Assembly: GCA_910579165.1 (NCBI GenBank)
Contig: CAJTTF010000002.1
Coordinates: forward strand, 110,339-174,338
Direction of reading: 5' to 3'
DNA from: an uncultured Atopobiaceae bacterium
GTDB taxonomy: Bacteria; Actinomycetota; Coriobacteriia; Coriobacteriales; Atopobiaceae
Length of the DNA stretch: 64,000 nt
Below are positions 1-7,738 of the stretch, one piece after another. The position numbers and the translations under genes are program-made. Within the stretch, counting starts at the first letter, position 1. Each line of letters starts with the position of its first letter. The notes under the pieces are model-generated. The model was not told the origin of the DNA. It was given only the letters and a program-made list of their open reading frames with translations, and searched no databases.

Positions 1-1022
1 GCGACGAACTTCTCGAAGTACTTAATGGTGCGAACCATTTGAGAAGCGTAAGAATTCTCGTTGTCGTACCAAGAAACAACTTGGACAAGGTACTGACCAT
101 CGTCGAGCTTCTGGACCATGGTCTGCGTGGCATCAAAAAGAGAGCCAAACGTCATACCAACAACGTCAGAGGAAACGATCTGATCCTCGTTGTAACCAAA
201 GGTCTCGGGGTCAGAAGCGTTCTTCATGGCTTCGTTGATGGACTCAGCTGTGATGTCCTTATCGGACTCAACCACGGCATAAAGAAGCGTAGTGGATCCC
301 GTGGGAACAGGAACACGCTGAGCTGCACCAATAAGCTTACCGTTGAGCTCAGGGATAACAAGGCCAATGGCTTTGGCAGCACCCGTTGAGTTAGGAACAA
401 CATTAATGGCAGCAGCACGACTACGACGCTTATCGCCCTTGCGCTGCGGACCATCCAAGATCATTTGATCACCGGTGTATGCGTGAACGGTGCACATAAT
501 GCCTGATTTAATGGGGGCATAATCGTTCAGAGCCTTTGCCATAGGAGCAAGGCAGTTCGTGGTACAAGAGGCGGCAGAAATGATGTTATCCTCTGCGGTG
601 AGCGTCTCTTGGTTAACGTTGTAAACGATGGTGGGAAGATCATTACCAGCAGGCGCTGAAATGACGACCTTCTTAGCGCCAGCATCGATGTGTGCCTGCG
701 CCTTCTCCTTGGAGGTGTAAAAACCGGTGCACTCAAGAACGACGTCAACACCCAGTTCACCCCAGGGAAGATTTTTGGCATCAGCTTCCTTGTAGATTTT
801 GATGGTCTTGCCGTCAACGGTGATGGAATCATCAGAAGAAGTAACTTCGTGATCGCGCGCATAGTTGCCTTGCGTGGAATCGTACTTTAAGAGGTAAGCA
901 AGCATATCGGGGCTCGTAAGATCATTGATAGCCACAATCTCTGTGCCCTCATGACCAAACATTTGACGAAACACGAGACGGCCGATACGACCAAAACCAT
1001 TAAGAGCAACTTTTACAGCCAT
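1..1022 (-). CDS. gap: Glyceraldehyde-3-phosphate dehydrogenase, 3' end cut by window edge
   Basis: Glycolytic enzyme that converts glyceraldehyde-3-phosphate, phosphate and NAD to 1,3-bisphosphoglycerate in the cytoplasm. The minus-strand reading frame starts at the ATG at 1020-1022 with the N-terminal Rossmann sequence VALNGFGRIGRL. The catalytic cysteine lies in SAASCTTNCLAP, followed by TVHAYTGDQ and, near the edge, WYDNENSYA. About 340 codons are present and no stop is reached, so only the last few residues are missing. AAGGAG lies six bases before the start. It is downstream of whiA, separated by 212 bp, so it probably has its own promoter. The identification is secure. Confidence 0.97.
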   Translation of the reverse strand, partial: MAVKVALNGFGRIGRLVFRQMFGHEGTEIVAINDLTSPDMLAYLLKYDSTQGNYARDHEVTSSDDSITVDGKTIKIYKEADAKNLPWGELGVDVVLECTGFYTSKEKAQAHIDAGAKKVVISAPAGNDLPTIVYNVNQETLTAEDNIISAASCTTNCLAPMAKALNDYAPIKSGIMCTVHAYTGDQMILDGPQRKGDKRRSRAAAINVVPNSTGAAKAIGLVIPELNGKLIGAAQRVPVPTGSTTLLYAVVESDKDITAESINEAMKNASDPETFGYNEDQIVSSDVVGMTFGSLFDATQTMVQKLDDGQYLVQVVSWYDNENSYASQMVRTIKYFEKFV

Positions 1023-1234
1023 GTAAAACTCCTTAATCTCATCCCCGCTACGAGGTTGAACGTAAAGGACAACAAGAAGAACAACCTCTGAGTCAGGGAA
1101 ATTTTCCAACGAACCAATAATAGCGCTATAGAAGACACTCGGGGATGGAAATTTTAAGAAAGGAATGGAAATTTTAAGAAATTAGCAACCGCCGCGTTGC
1201 CGATCAACCCCAGAATCAAAGAGCCAGGGGTGCA

Positions 1235-2167
1235 TTACTTAGTTGGCGCATCAACGAGCTCCTGAAGGCGAAGCAGGCGGTGGTACATTGCAGATTTAGA
1301 AGCCTTAGGCTCCATGAGCTCCCCTAATTGTGTCAGGCTTGCCTCAGGCATCTTAATGCGCGCTTCACAGAATTGCTTGAGAGCATCGCTCAAATTGTCA
1401 TACCCAACCTCGTCACGCACGCGCTCAACGAGAGCAATTTGGTTGGCGGCAGCCTCAGTTGCACGACGTTGATTAGCCATCTCTGCGTTAACAACGCGAT
1501 TGACATTGTTCTTGACAGACTTCAAACGACGAGCATTTTGTGTAGCCTTGGCAGTTTTTTTTGCACCCATAAAGAGAAGCAGCCGTTCGATGTCTCCATA
1601 GTTTTTAAGATAGATGGCAAAGGCGCCTCGACGCTTGTTGAGGCGTGCCGAAATATGCAGATGCGTAAGGAGGACCAAGAGATGCTGCGCCAGCTGCTCA
1701 TTTCCAACACAGAGTTCAAGATGGAAATCGGCGCGTGGGTCTGCAATAAAGCCCCCTGCCATAAAAATCCCACGCAAAAAGGCAGCCTGTTGATGCGGCT
1801 CGTGTACAAGGGATGCGGGAATCCCGGGCAATAACCCCTTACCCGGAACAAGGATGCCAAGGCGTGCGAGTGCATCTTTAAGATGAGGCTGGGAAGCGAT
1901 CTCTATGAGGTAATTTCGTGATTTATGCAAGAGAGAACGGCGTGGAGTAAACGTCGTCTCTAAGTTAAATACATTGTGCGCATAGCGAATGATGGAGCGC
2001 GCCACAGAGCCCGTTTCTGTGGCAATACGCAATGAGTAGCCCCCACTGCCTGTAAGACTCAGCGTGCCGCACACCTTAATGAGGGCAGAAAGCTCTGCAA
2101 TATCATCTTCAGGATGGATGGGATCCAACCGTGAGAGCTCGTCTTTTACCTCTGCGGTGAAACTCAT
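1235..2167 (-). CDS. whiA: DNA-binding regulator WhiA
   Basis: WhiA is a conserved Gram-positive DNA-binding protein, known in Streptomyces as a sporulation regulator and in Firmicutes as a cell-division-linked factor. The 310-residue product begins MSFTAEVKDELSRL, typical of the family. It has the degenerate homing-endonuclease-like N-terminal half, then the linker NRVVNAEMANQRR and a C-terminal helix-turn-helix around QLGELMEPKASKSAMYHR. The start codon overlaps the rapZ stop (ATGA), so translation is coupled. In many Gram-positives a YvcK/CofD-like gene lies between rapZ and whiA; here it is absent. It is the last gene of the nanE-uvrC-rapZ-whiA run. Confidence 0.95.
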   Translation of the reverse strand: MSFTAEVKDELSRLDPIHPEDDIAELSALIKVCGTLSLTGSGGYSLRIATETGSVARSIIRYAHNVFNLETTFTPRRSLLHKSRNYLIEIASQPHLKDALARLGILVPGKGLLPGIPASLVHEPHQQAAFLRGIFMAGGFIADPRADFHLELCVGNEQLAQHLLVLLTHLHISARLNKRRGAFAIYLKNYGDIERLLLFMGAKKTAKATQNARRLKSVKNNVNRVVNAEMANQRRATEAAANQIALVERVRDEVGYDNLSDALKQFCEARIKMPEASLTQLGELMEPKASKSAMYHRLLRLQELVDAPTK

Positions 2168-3180
2168 GATTTACTCGTATTTGTGGATGATGGTTTTGAA
2201 GCAGCTTTTGAGGGGTCAGCAAGAAGCTTTGCGCGCTCTAAATCGCGGTGAGCCAGATTGACGGAATAGCCTTTTTCTAAGAGATACTCGGCAGTCTTGG
2301 TAGCCAACACAACCGAGCGATGCTGGCCTCCTGTACATCCCACAGCAATGGAGAGCTTCGCCTTTCCCTCACTCACGTAACCAGGAAGCGCCTTATCAAG
2401 AAGATTGAACCAAGCCTTGAGAAACGACTTTGTCTGGCGCTTCTCGAGGACATACTCCTGTACCGAACGATCCATGCCCGTTTGGTAGCGCATATTCTCA
2501 TCCCAATATGGATTGGGCAAAAAGCGCACATCAATCATAAGATCAGCCTCAATAGGCATGCCCCATTTATAGCCAAAAGAAAAAACGTCGACTTCCATCA
2601 ACTCTTGTGCAGATAGTTCCGAGAAAAGTCCTTCCAAACGGCGCTTAAACTCCATGGGCTTCAACTGAGAGGTATCAATGACCTCGTCAGCTGCTCTCTT
2701 TAGTCTCTGGAGATGTTTGCGTTCACGCGCGATTGCATCCAAGGTTGCTTCACCCTTATGCGCAATAGGATTTTTTCTCCGAGAAAGCAGGTAGCGTTCG
2801 CGCAAAACGTCATCGGACGCGTCCAGAAAAATGAGGCTCGTTGTGATTTCCTTCTTGTGCAGTTCTTCTAGGACGTCAGTAAGGGCATCAAGAAGTCCCT
2901 GTGTTCTGAGGTCGCAAACGACAGCAAGGTGCCGAGAAATGCCTGAATTAATGCCAACAATATCAACAAGCTGCAGAAGCATTTCTGGAGGCAAGTTGTC
3001 AATAACGTAGTAGCCAAGATCTTCAAAAGTGCGCATGGCAAGCGTTCTGCCCGCGCCACTCATACCGGTTATGACCACTACATCAGAAAGAAGAGGTACG
3101 GCCGGCTTTTTAGGCTTAACTGCGGATTTATTCTGCGTTTTCTTGGGATTCTTTTGTGTCGCGGCTTGTTTTTTTGCCAT
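2164..3180 (-). CDS. rapZ: RNase adapter / nucleotide-binding protein RapZ
   Basis: RapZ-family P-loop protein. In E. coli it is the adapter that steers small-RNA control of glucosamine-6-phosphate synthase; its role in actinobacteria is less clear. The P-loop reads ITGMSGAGRT, with arginine where most P-loops have lysine, as is usual in actinobacterial members. It is followed by DLGYYVIDNLPPEML, SFGYKWGMPIEADL and, near the C-terminus, IAVGCTGGQHRSV. I chose the ATG at 3178-3180 because AAGGTG lies just upstream; an earlier ATG at 3309 lies deep inside uvrC. This start gives 338 residues, including a lysine-rich extension of about 40 residues that overlaps the uvrC 3' end by 53 bp. The stop overlaps the whiA start. 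Confidence 0.93.
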   Translation of the reverse strand: MAKKQAATQKNPKKTQNKSAVKPKKPAVPLLSDVVVITGMSGAGRTLAMRTFEDLGYYVIDNLPPEMLLQLVDIVGINSGISRHLAVVCDLRTQGLLDALTDVLEELHKKEITTSLIFLDASDDVLRERYLLSRRKNPIAHKGEATLDAIARERKHLQRLKRAADEVIDTSQLKPMEFKRRLEGLFSELSAQELMEVDVFSFGYKWGMPIEADLMIDVRFLPNPYWDENMRYQTGMDRSVQEYVLEKRQTKSFLKAWFNLLDKALPGYVSEGKAKLSIAVGCTGGQHRSVVLATKTAEYLLEKGYSVNLAHRDLERAKLLADPSKAASKPSSTNTSKS

Positions 3181-5116
3181 GCTGCTCACCTTTTTCGCTT
3201 TGCCAGGCTTGAAGCGTATTATAAACGGCTTTTGCCACTTCGTTGGAGACGCCAGGGACATCTTCAATTTGTTCCAGCGTAGCGCTTTTAAGCTTTTTGA
3301 ACGACCCAAAGTGTTTCAGGAGGGCTCTTTTGCGTTTTGGCCCTACGCCTTCTATCTCATCAAGTATGGAGATGGTCATTGCTTTGTTACGAAGTTCGCG
3401 GTGAAAGGAAATGGCAAAGCGGTGTGCTTCATCGCGAACTCGTTTTACCAAGTACAGCGAGGCGGAGCCTGAAGGAAGAACCACAGGATCGTCTTGCCAC
3501 GGAACAAATAGTTCCTCATCGGCTTTAGCAAGACCTACAACAGGAATTGTAAGTCCTAGGCGCTCTAATTGCCTTAGAGCAGCAGTGAGCTGCGGCTTTC
3601 CACCATCTACAATGATGAGATCGGGGCACTTACCAAAACGCTTGTCGCTCAAGCGCTCTGGGCTATAACGCCTATCAAAGACCTCAGTCATGGAGAGGAC
3701 ATCGTTTGCTTCGTCAAGCGGCGTGCGAATTTTGAAGCGCCTATACTGGGATTTGTCGGGTGCACCATCGCTAAAGACTACCATAGAAGCGACGGTGTGT
3801 GCGCCGTGAATAGTGGATATATCAAAGCATTCAATACGCATAGGCGCGCTCTCAAGAGAGAGTGCCGACTCAAGCTCGCGAAGGGCAAGATTCTTCCGCT
3901 CGTCATCGTAACCCGTTCTAAGCTCATAGCGCACAAGCGCGTGGCGGGCATTGCGCGTGGCCATATCCATGAGCGCTTTGCGCTCCCCTCGCTGGGGTTT
4001 AAGAATTTTTACCTTGTGAGGATATTTGTCATGCTGGGTTTTTTGGGCAAGCCAGAACTGTAAGGGTTCTCTGTCCTCCGGAATACACGCAACCTCTATC
4101 TGCTTGGGAACGTCCTGTGTTCTGGCGTAGTACGTTTTTATAAACGCACTTGTGAGCTCTGTCTCCGAAATATCCATTCCCTTGTTGAGCATAAAATCAA
4201 CACTTCTAATGAGCCTCCCCTCCCGCACCACAAAAATACAGGCAGCGGCTATAGTCTCTTCTCTATAGATTCCGATAAAATCAGCATCAAGGGAGGTAGC
4301 AAAATAGACCTTCTGTGAGTCTTCCAGGTTTTGGATGGCAAGAAGGCGCCGCTTGTAGCGCTCGGCTTTTTCAAAGTTGAGATCAGTGGCGGCGGCAGTT
4401 ATTTCGTGCTGCAATTCCTCTTCAAGCTTATTGCGATGACCGGAGATGAGATCCTCTACAGTTTGAATCGTCTCGGCATACTCTTCCTGTGTGACGGCCC
4501 CATAACAGACCCCGGGCCCCCGTCCAACATGCGCATCAAAGCAGGGACGACCCTCTGCAGCGAGCTTTTCTGTGAGAAGAGCGGCTCCGTCCTGGCAAAG
4601 CTCGGGATGAGCGGATGCCAAACGTTTAACCCTTTTCCATTCTGCGCAGGTTCCAACGCAAACAGGACACACCTTGCGCACGATATCAATGGCGGCCTTG
4701 GCTGAGCGCGCGTCGGTATAGGGTCCAAAGTACCGCGTCCCTTTTACATGCTTTTCTCGAGTGTATTTAATGCAAGGATAGATATCGCCTTCAGTAATGG
4801 CTATAAAGGGGTAGCTTTTGTCGTCGACAAAATCAACGTTATAGGGAGGACGATACTGCTGGATGAGGTTAAGCTCAAGCACGAGGGCCTCATGCTCTGA
4901 GTTCACCACGATATAATCGAAGCTTGAAACCTCTGCCATCATGAGAGGAATCTTTTCTCGCTCGTCATCGCCGTTCACGTACTGGCGCATCCGCGCGCGA
5001 AGGTTCTTAGCTTTTCCTACGTAGAGAACCTCTCCGTGGTTGTCTTTCCAAAGATAAACCCCCGGCTCTTGCGGAACCTGGTTGACAAGTTCTTTGAGAG
5101 TCTTAGTCGTTCCCAT
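3128..5116 (-). CDS. uvrC: Excinuclease ABC subunit C
   Basis: UvrC makes the two incisions in nucleotide excision repair after UvrB has loaded on damaged DNA. The N-terminal GIY-YIG nuclease is visible (EPGVYLWKDNHGEVLYVGKA), then a Cys-containing segment, a UVR motif near DLNFEKAERYKRR, the RNase H-like second nuclease (ECFDISTIHG, IIVDGGKPQL) and a C-terminal helix-hairpin-helix (EIEGVGPKRKRALLKHFGS). I use the ATG at 5114-5116, 22 bp after nanE; an in-frame TTG at 5173 would overlap nanE. The 662-residue length is normal. The C-terminal tail is charged and low in complexity, and is encoded in the stretch overlapping rapZ. Confidence 0.96.
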   Translation of the reverse strand: MGTTKTLKELVNQVPQEPGVYLWKDNHGEVLYVGKAKNLRARMRQYVNGDDEREKIPLMMAEVSSFDYIVVNSEHEALVLELNLIQQYRPPYNVDFVDDKSYPFIAITEGDIYPCIKYTREKHVKGTRYFGPYTDARSAKAAIDIVRKVCPVCVGTCAEWKRVKRLASAHPELCQDGAALLTEKLAAEGRPCFDAHVGRGPGVCYGAVTQEEYAETIQTVEDLISGHRNKLEEELQHEITAAATDLNFEKAERYKRRLLAIQNLEDSQKVYFATSLDADFIGIYREETIAAACIFVVREGRLIRSVDFMLNKGMDISETELTSAFIKTYYARTQDVPKQIEVACIPEDREPLQFWLAQKTQHDKYPHKVKILKPQRGERKALMDMATRNARHALVRYELRTGYDDERKNLALRELESALSLESAPMRIECFDISTIHGAHTVASMVVFSDGAPDKSQYRRFKIRTPLDEANDVLSMTEVFDRRYSPERLSDKRFGKCPDLIIVDGGKPQLTAALRQLERLGLTIPVVGLAKADEELFVPWQDDPVVLPSGSASLYLVKRVRDEAHRFAISFHRELRNKAMTISILDEIEGVGPKRKRALLKHFGSFKKLKSATLEQIEDVPGVSNEVAKAVYNTLQAWQSEKGEQHGKKTSRDTKESQENAE

Positions 5117-5138
5117 TGTGCAAAGAGCACGGGCTCTT

Positions 5139-5852
5139 TTATCCCTTATCTGCGCTAGGCGTGGCGGCTGCAAACCACGAGGTCAAAGTAGTTGGGTGCG
5201 TAATAGCCGTTCCAACAACAACCGCAAAAGCTCCTGCGGCTAACGCATCTATTACGTCTTGCGGAGCATGCACGCTTCCCTCGCAAATCGTAGGTTTATC
5301 GGGGAACGCGGTATGCGCTTGAGAAAGCAGCTCTAGGTTGGGGCCTTGACTTACCGGTTGATTGATGGCCTTTCCTGCGTGCGAGAGCGTTGTTGATGCG
5401 AAAGTGCAACCACAGGCATAGGAGCGTTCAATATCTTCAAAGGAAGCGCAGTCCCCCATAAGGAATGCTTCCTCTCCCCTGGATCCTAGCACGGCTTCAA
5501 CCGTCTCTTCAAAAGTGCGTCCATCAGGGCGCGGTCGTCCCGTTGCATCGAGGGCTACTACATCTGCGCCAGCGTCAAAACATTTTTCAACGTCATCAAG
5601 CGTAGGCGTAATAAATGGGACAGACATGTCACTTCCAACTTTTAGAAGTCCTATAACGGGAATGGACACGGCACTCTTTATTGCTTTTATGTCTTTAAGT
5701 CCCTGACATCTAATGGCTGAAGCTCCGCCAATCTCTACAGCCTCTGCAATTTTAGCCATCACGTAAGGATCGCGGAGAGGTTCTCCGGGATAGGCTTGAA
5801 CGGAGACGATAAGGGAGCCCTTCAGGTTATTTATGAGTTCTTGCTTATTCAC
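5139..5852 (-). CDS. nanE: N-acetylmannosamine-6-phosphate 2-epimerase
   Basis: NanE converts ManNAc-6-phosphate to GlcNAc-6-phosphate in sialic acid and ManNAc catabolism. The 237-residue TIM-barrel protein has SVQAYPGEPLRDP at the N-terminus, IRCQGLKDIKAIK, the expected catalytic lysine in VIGLLKVGSD (Lys71), ADVVALDATGRPRP, LMGDCAS and the catalytic glutamate region ICEGSVHAPQD. The ATG start is preceded by GAGGAG. No other nan gene is nearby. Instead it leads an operon with uvrC, rapZ and whiA, which is an unusual partner set. Downstream spacing to uvrC is 22 bp. Confidence 0.9.
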   Translation of the reverse strand: MNKQELINNLKGSLIVSVQAYPGEPLRDPYVMAKIAEAVEIGGASAIRCQGLKDIKAIKSAVSIPVIGLLKVGSDMSVPFITPTLDDVEKCFDAGADVVALDATGRPRPDGRTFEETVEAVLGSRGEEAFLMGDCASFEDIERSYACGCTFASTTLSHAGKAINQPVSQGPNLELLSQAHTAFPDKPTICEGSVHAPQDVIDALAAGAFAVVVGTAITHPTTLTSWFAAATPSADKG

Positions 5853-5905
5853 GCTGCTCCTCTTTGCGTAATAGGGTTTTACGACCGTGCGCTATGGTAC
5901 TTGCG

Positions 5906-5961
5906 GTGATTTACTTTGTTTGCAGTAGTTTACAGCTTACGGTGCTTGCGGTGGTTCACAG
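5906..5961 (-). promoter_or_regulatory. Repeated 11-mer upstream of nanE-uvrC operon
   Basis: On the plus strand this 112-bp gap between the murJ stop and the nanE start contains GTAGTTTACAG (5925-5935), a related GTGATTTACTT 19 bp before it (5906-5916) and GTGGTTCACAG (5951-5961). The same 11-mer occurs twice, also 19 bp apart, upstream of rpsA. Read towards nanE the motif is CTGTAAACNAC. It lies 54-109 nt upstream of the nanE start, a plausible distance for an activator or repressor site. No regulator can be named. Confidence 0.4.
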
Positions 5962-5965
5962 TGAG

Positions 5966-7681
5966 TTACGTGGAGGACTTTCGGCGAGCGAACATCTTAT
6001 AGAGATACTCCCCTCCCGCAAGCCGCGCTTTATACGCAAACACAATAAAGGCAGCCACCGCAGGGACGCCTGCTATCAAGATTTTTACAAGTGAGACAAC
6101 GGGCGTATTGGGCGCAAGCACGGGTGCAAGCTGGAGAACGATAAGAATTGCAAACGCAACGCCAACACATATGATGCCGTAGCCGCAAATCTTAAGAGCA
6201 TCAAATAGCATGCTTTTGAGGCCAAAATGGCCGTATGTCTTTTGCAAAAAGTACAGGCAGATAAAGCAAAGGCCCACAAATCCAACCGTATTAGAGAAGG
6301 CCACAACATTCAAACCCACACTGGGCGTAAAGAAGACACAAAAAGCAATGCCTACGGCAGTGGACACAATGTCGGCCACCGCAAAAAGCGCGAGATGACG
6401 GCAGCTCGAAAAGATCTTTTGGATGAATACGCTGAGACCATAGAAGGGCAACGCGGTAGCAAGCACCATCAAAAAGGACACACAATCCTGGAATTCCTCC
6501 GTGGTGAATTTACCAGAATTCAAGATTCCAATGAGTTGCGGACTGAAAAGAATGAGAAGACCTGTGAGCGGAATGAGATAAAAGAGTATCTGAATAAGGC
6601 CGTCGTGAACCAATCGCTTAAAATCACGTGTTGCTTTTGCCGTAATAGCAGCAGAAAGTTCTGTAAAGAGCGCTGTTGAAATAGGCACCACAATAACGGA
6701 ATAAGGTAAGGTATACCAAAGCCGAGCATAGTAGGAAATAGCGCTTCCAGAGGCCGTAACGCTCAGTGCACAACTTGACTGAACCGAGACAAATACAAAG
6801 ATCCCCAGCGTCACTATAAGCGATGGCACGCCAAGAGCAACCGTCTCTTTAAGTGCTGGGTCTTTAAGATTCACACGCCAGCTCAATTTGATCCCAAGTC
6901 GCTTCAAGGATGGCAGCTGCATCACAACTTGTACAAGGACGCCCAGAGGATTGCCAATAGCAAGAATTAAAAAGGCGAGACCCTGGTTGAGCGGCGCCAC
7001 AAACGCATATCCCACAAATGAGAGAATGCAGATGATATTGTTAAAAATGGGCGCAGCAGTTGACCAAAAGTAGTGTCTTTCGGCATTAAGAACTCCCGAG
7101 AAAAGCGAAGAAAGAGCGTAAAGCAGAATCTCGACAGCAAAGAATCGGAAGAAGTACGTGGCGACGTCGTGATTAAAGTCTTGCGCAGCGCCAAACGACT
7201 GAGTCATGACGAGAGGATAGGCAAAGATGATACCAAGGACGGTAGCAGCACCCATGAGAAGAGCAATAATGGAGAGAAGATTTGAGGCATAGGCAGAGAC
7301 GCCTTCTTTGCCAGCCTTTTTCCTTACTCCCACATACACGGGAAGAAACGCTGTGACCAGCATGCCACCAATAACAAGTTCATAGAGCTGGTTGGGAAGA
7401 TTATTGGCAACGGTATAGCAGCTCGCAATCCAGCTTACACCAAGCGCAAACGCCTGCGCCCAGGTTCTAAAAAAGCCGGTCACGCGGGAGATGATGATGA
7501 GTACGCTCATCATCGCTGCAGATTTGCCCACCTCGGGTACGAATTCAACAGGAGAATTTCCCTCCAAGGACAACTCTTCCTCAACGACATTTTTATTCAT
7601 GGTTGCTTGCAAAGGTCTCTTATGTGAGGCACGCAGCCGAGAAGGCCGAGGAGAATTACTAACTGTTGCTCGTCTTTGCAT
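5966..7681 (-). CDS. murJ: Lipid II flippase MurJ (MviN-like)
   Basis: Integral membrane flippase of the MVF family that moves lipid II across the cytoplasmic membrane for peptidoglycan synthesis. The product has about 14 hydrophobic segments beginning at SAAMMSVLIIISRVTGFFRT, a family signature, followed by TVANNLPNQLYELVIGGML and SSLFSGVLNAERHYF. The start is uncertain: ATGs at 7717, 7681 and 7600 all lack a convincing ribosome site. The first adds an unlikely hydrophobic stub, and the last gives a normal 544-residue protein. I list 7681. It follows uvrA closely and ends the rpsA-coaE-uvrB-uvrA run. Confidence 0.88.
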   Translation of the reverse strand: MQRRATVSNSPRPSRLRASHKRPLQATMNKNVVEEELSLEGNSPVEFVPEVGKSAAMMSVLIIISRVTGFFRTWAQAFALGVSWIASCYTVANNLPNQLYELVIGGMLVTAFLPVYVGVRKKAGKEGVSAYASNLLSIIALLMGAATVLGIIFAYPLVMTQSFGAAQDFNHDVATYFFRFFAVEILLYALSSLFSGVLNAERHYFWSTAAPIFNNIICILSFVGYAFVAPLNQGLAFLILAIGNPLGVLVQVVMQLPSLKRLGIKLSWRVNLKDPALKETVALGVPSLIVTLGIFVFVSVQSSCALSVTASGSAISYYARLWYTLPYSVIVVPISTALFTELSAAITAKATRDFKRLVHDGLIQILFYLIPLTGLLILFSPQLIGILNSGKFTTEEFQDCVSFLMVLATALPFYGLSVFIQKIFSSCRHLALFAVADIVSTAVGIAFCVFFTPSVGLNVVAFSNTVGFVGLCFICLYFLQKTYGHFGLKSMLFDALKICGYGIICVGVAFAILIVLQLAPVLAPNTPVVSLVKILIAGVPAVAAFIVFAYKARLAGGEYLYKMFARRKSST

Positions 7682-7738
7682 GTTGTTATTGTCGCAGAAA
7701 ACCAACCACACAAGCATGAGTTTGTTGGGTAGTGGGCT

